From contig CBFFYP010000093.1 in the NCBI GenBank assembly GCA_965646165.1, positions 1 through 15,245 of the forward strand: DNA of 15,245 bases, in the 5' to 3' direction. The DNA comes from MGBC114844 sp910585855. GTDB lineage: Bacteria; Bacillota; Clostridia; Lachnospirales; Lachnospiraceae. The stretch's first letter is position 1. Every line of letters begins with the position of its first letter. The translations under genes and the position numbers were made by a program. Below are positions 15,166 to 15,245 of the stretch, piece after piece. Below the pieces are notes generated by a model. That model saw nothing but the letters and a program-made list of their open reading frames with translations. It was not told where the DNA came from and searched no databases.

Positions 15166-15245
15166 GTCAACTACCCATCCCCTAAAGGGAATGGGCTTGT
15201 AACTGCCCAGTCGTAGTAACGGCTTACGCCTCCGACCTTTAAACC
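15166..15245 (-). ncRNA. Omega-RNA-like 3' end of an IS200/IS605-type element
   Basis: On the minus strand the hairpin CCCATTCCC/GGGGATGGG (15174-15195) around TTTA is followed by TAGTTGAC, ending at 15166. A terminal hairpin followed by TAGTT(G/C)AC is the form I recall for the right end of IS605-type elements and the 3' scaffold of TnpB guide RNAs. If correct, the guide would be the next 16-20 bases on the minus strand (about 15146-15165). The 5' part of the RNA lies beyond the window. Confidence 0.5.
15171..15245 (-). CDS. TnpB-like C-terminus, partial
   Basis: Minus-strand frame open from the window edge with 24 residues (GLKVGGVSRYYDWAVTSPFP then LGDG) and a TAG inside the omega-RNA-like terminal motif. 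In IS200/IS605 and IS607 elements the tnpB stop typically overlaps the guide-RNA scaffold in this way. The visible part is too short for any catalytic residue to be seen, so the call rests on position and on the overlapping hairpin. The protein, if real, is an RNA-guided nuclease of the Cas12 ancestor family, encoded mainly to the right of the window. Confidence 0.4.
   Translation of the reverse strand, partial: GLKVGGVSRYYDWAVTSPFPLGDG

Noticed and set aside
1..15245. CRISPR array, tRNA or rRNA genes
   Set aside because: No regularly spaced repeats, and no tRNA-like or rRNA-like segments noticed by eye; the repeats seen are single dyads or isolated pairs.

Overview
The window looks like an accessory, integrative-element-derived region from a low-to-moderate GC Firmicute, most like a gut Clostridia/Lachnospiraceae member. 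The evidence is the strong AGGAGG-type ribosome sites, SigA-like promoters, AT-rich codon use, the protein families present, and remnants that resemble Tn1549-type conjugative elements. This placement is inference; there is no rRNA or housekeeping marker. I see no tRNA, rRNA or CRISPR array.

Left part (1-6320). The window opens inside an ABC-2 type permease on the + strand, which ends at 969. Next comes a minus-strand antimicrobial-peptide-type module, read right to left: an OmpR-type response regulator (6045-5371), a HAMP-containing histidine kinase (5383-4217, overlapping the regulator by 13 bp), an intrinsic terminator, a GC-rich spacer packed with inverted repeats (about 3950-4170), then an ABC ATPase (3930-3178) and a large BceB-like FtsX permease (3188-1161). 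The layout suggests that the two-component system senses a cell-envelope or peptide signal and controls the transporter, though the terminator and hairpins imply that the transporter genes are expressed separately.

Middle (6321-9203). A LytTR response regulator and an AgrC-like GHKL kinase overlap by 4 bp and point away from the first two-component system. No peptide precursor or processing gene is nearby. They are followed by a short, very charged, coiled-coil protein of unknown function, which is the most plausible local partner of the pair. A strong bidirectional terminator separates this block from a convergent lipoprotein gene.

Regulator and enzyme cluster (10013-14614). This holds a cytidine-deaminase-family protein, a MerR regulator with a TipAS-type drug-binding domain behind a 19-bp-spacer promoter, an AraC/Rob-like regulator with a GyrI-like domain, a minus-strand HD-domain hydrolase, and a MarR regulator plus flavodoxin-domain protein pair with a near-consensus promoter and a dyad over the -10 region. 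Most are single-gene units with their own promoters, as is common in cargo regions.

Right edge (14615-15245) is a graveyard of mobile DNA: a C-terminal fragment resembling PcfB (DUF3801), an internally deleted ECF sigma factor that still has an ECF-type promoter and a perfect ribosome site, and at the very edge what looks like the end of an IS200/IS605-type element. That end consists of the last codons of tnpB overlapping an omega-RNA-like hairpin, both on the minus strand.
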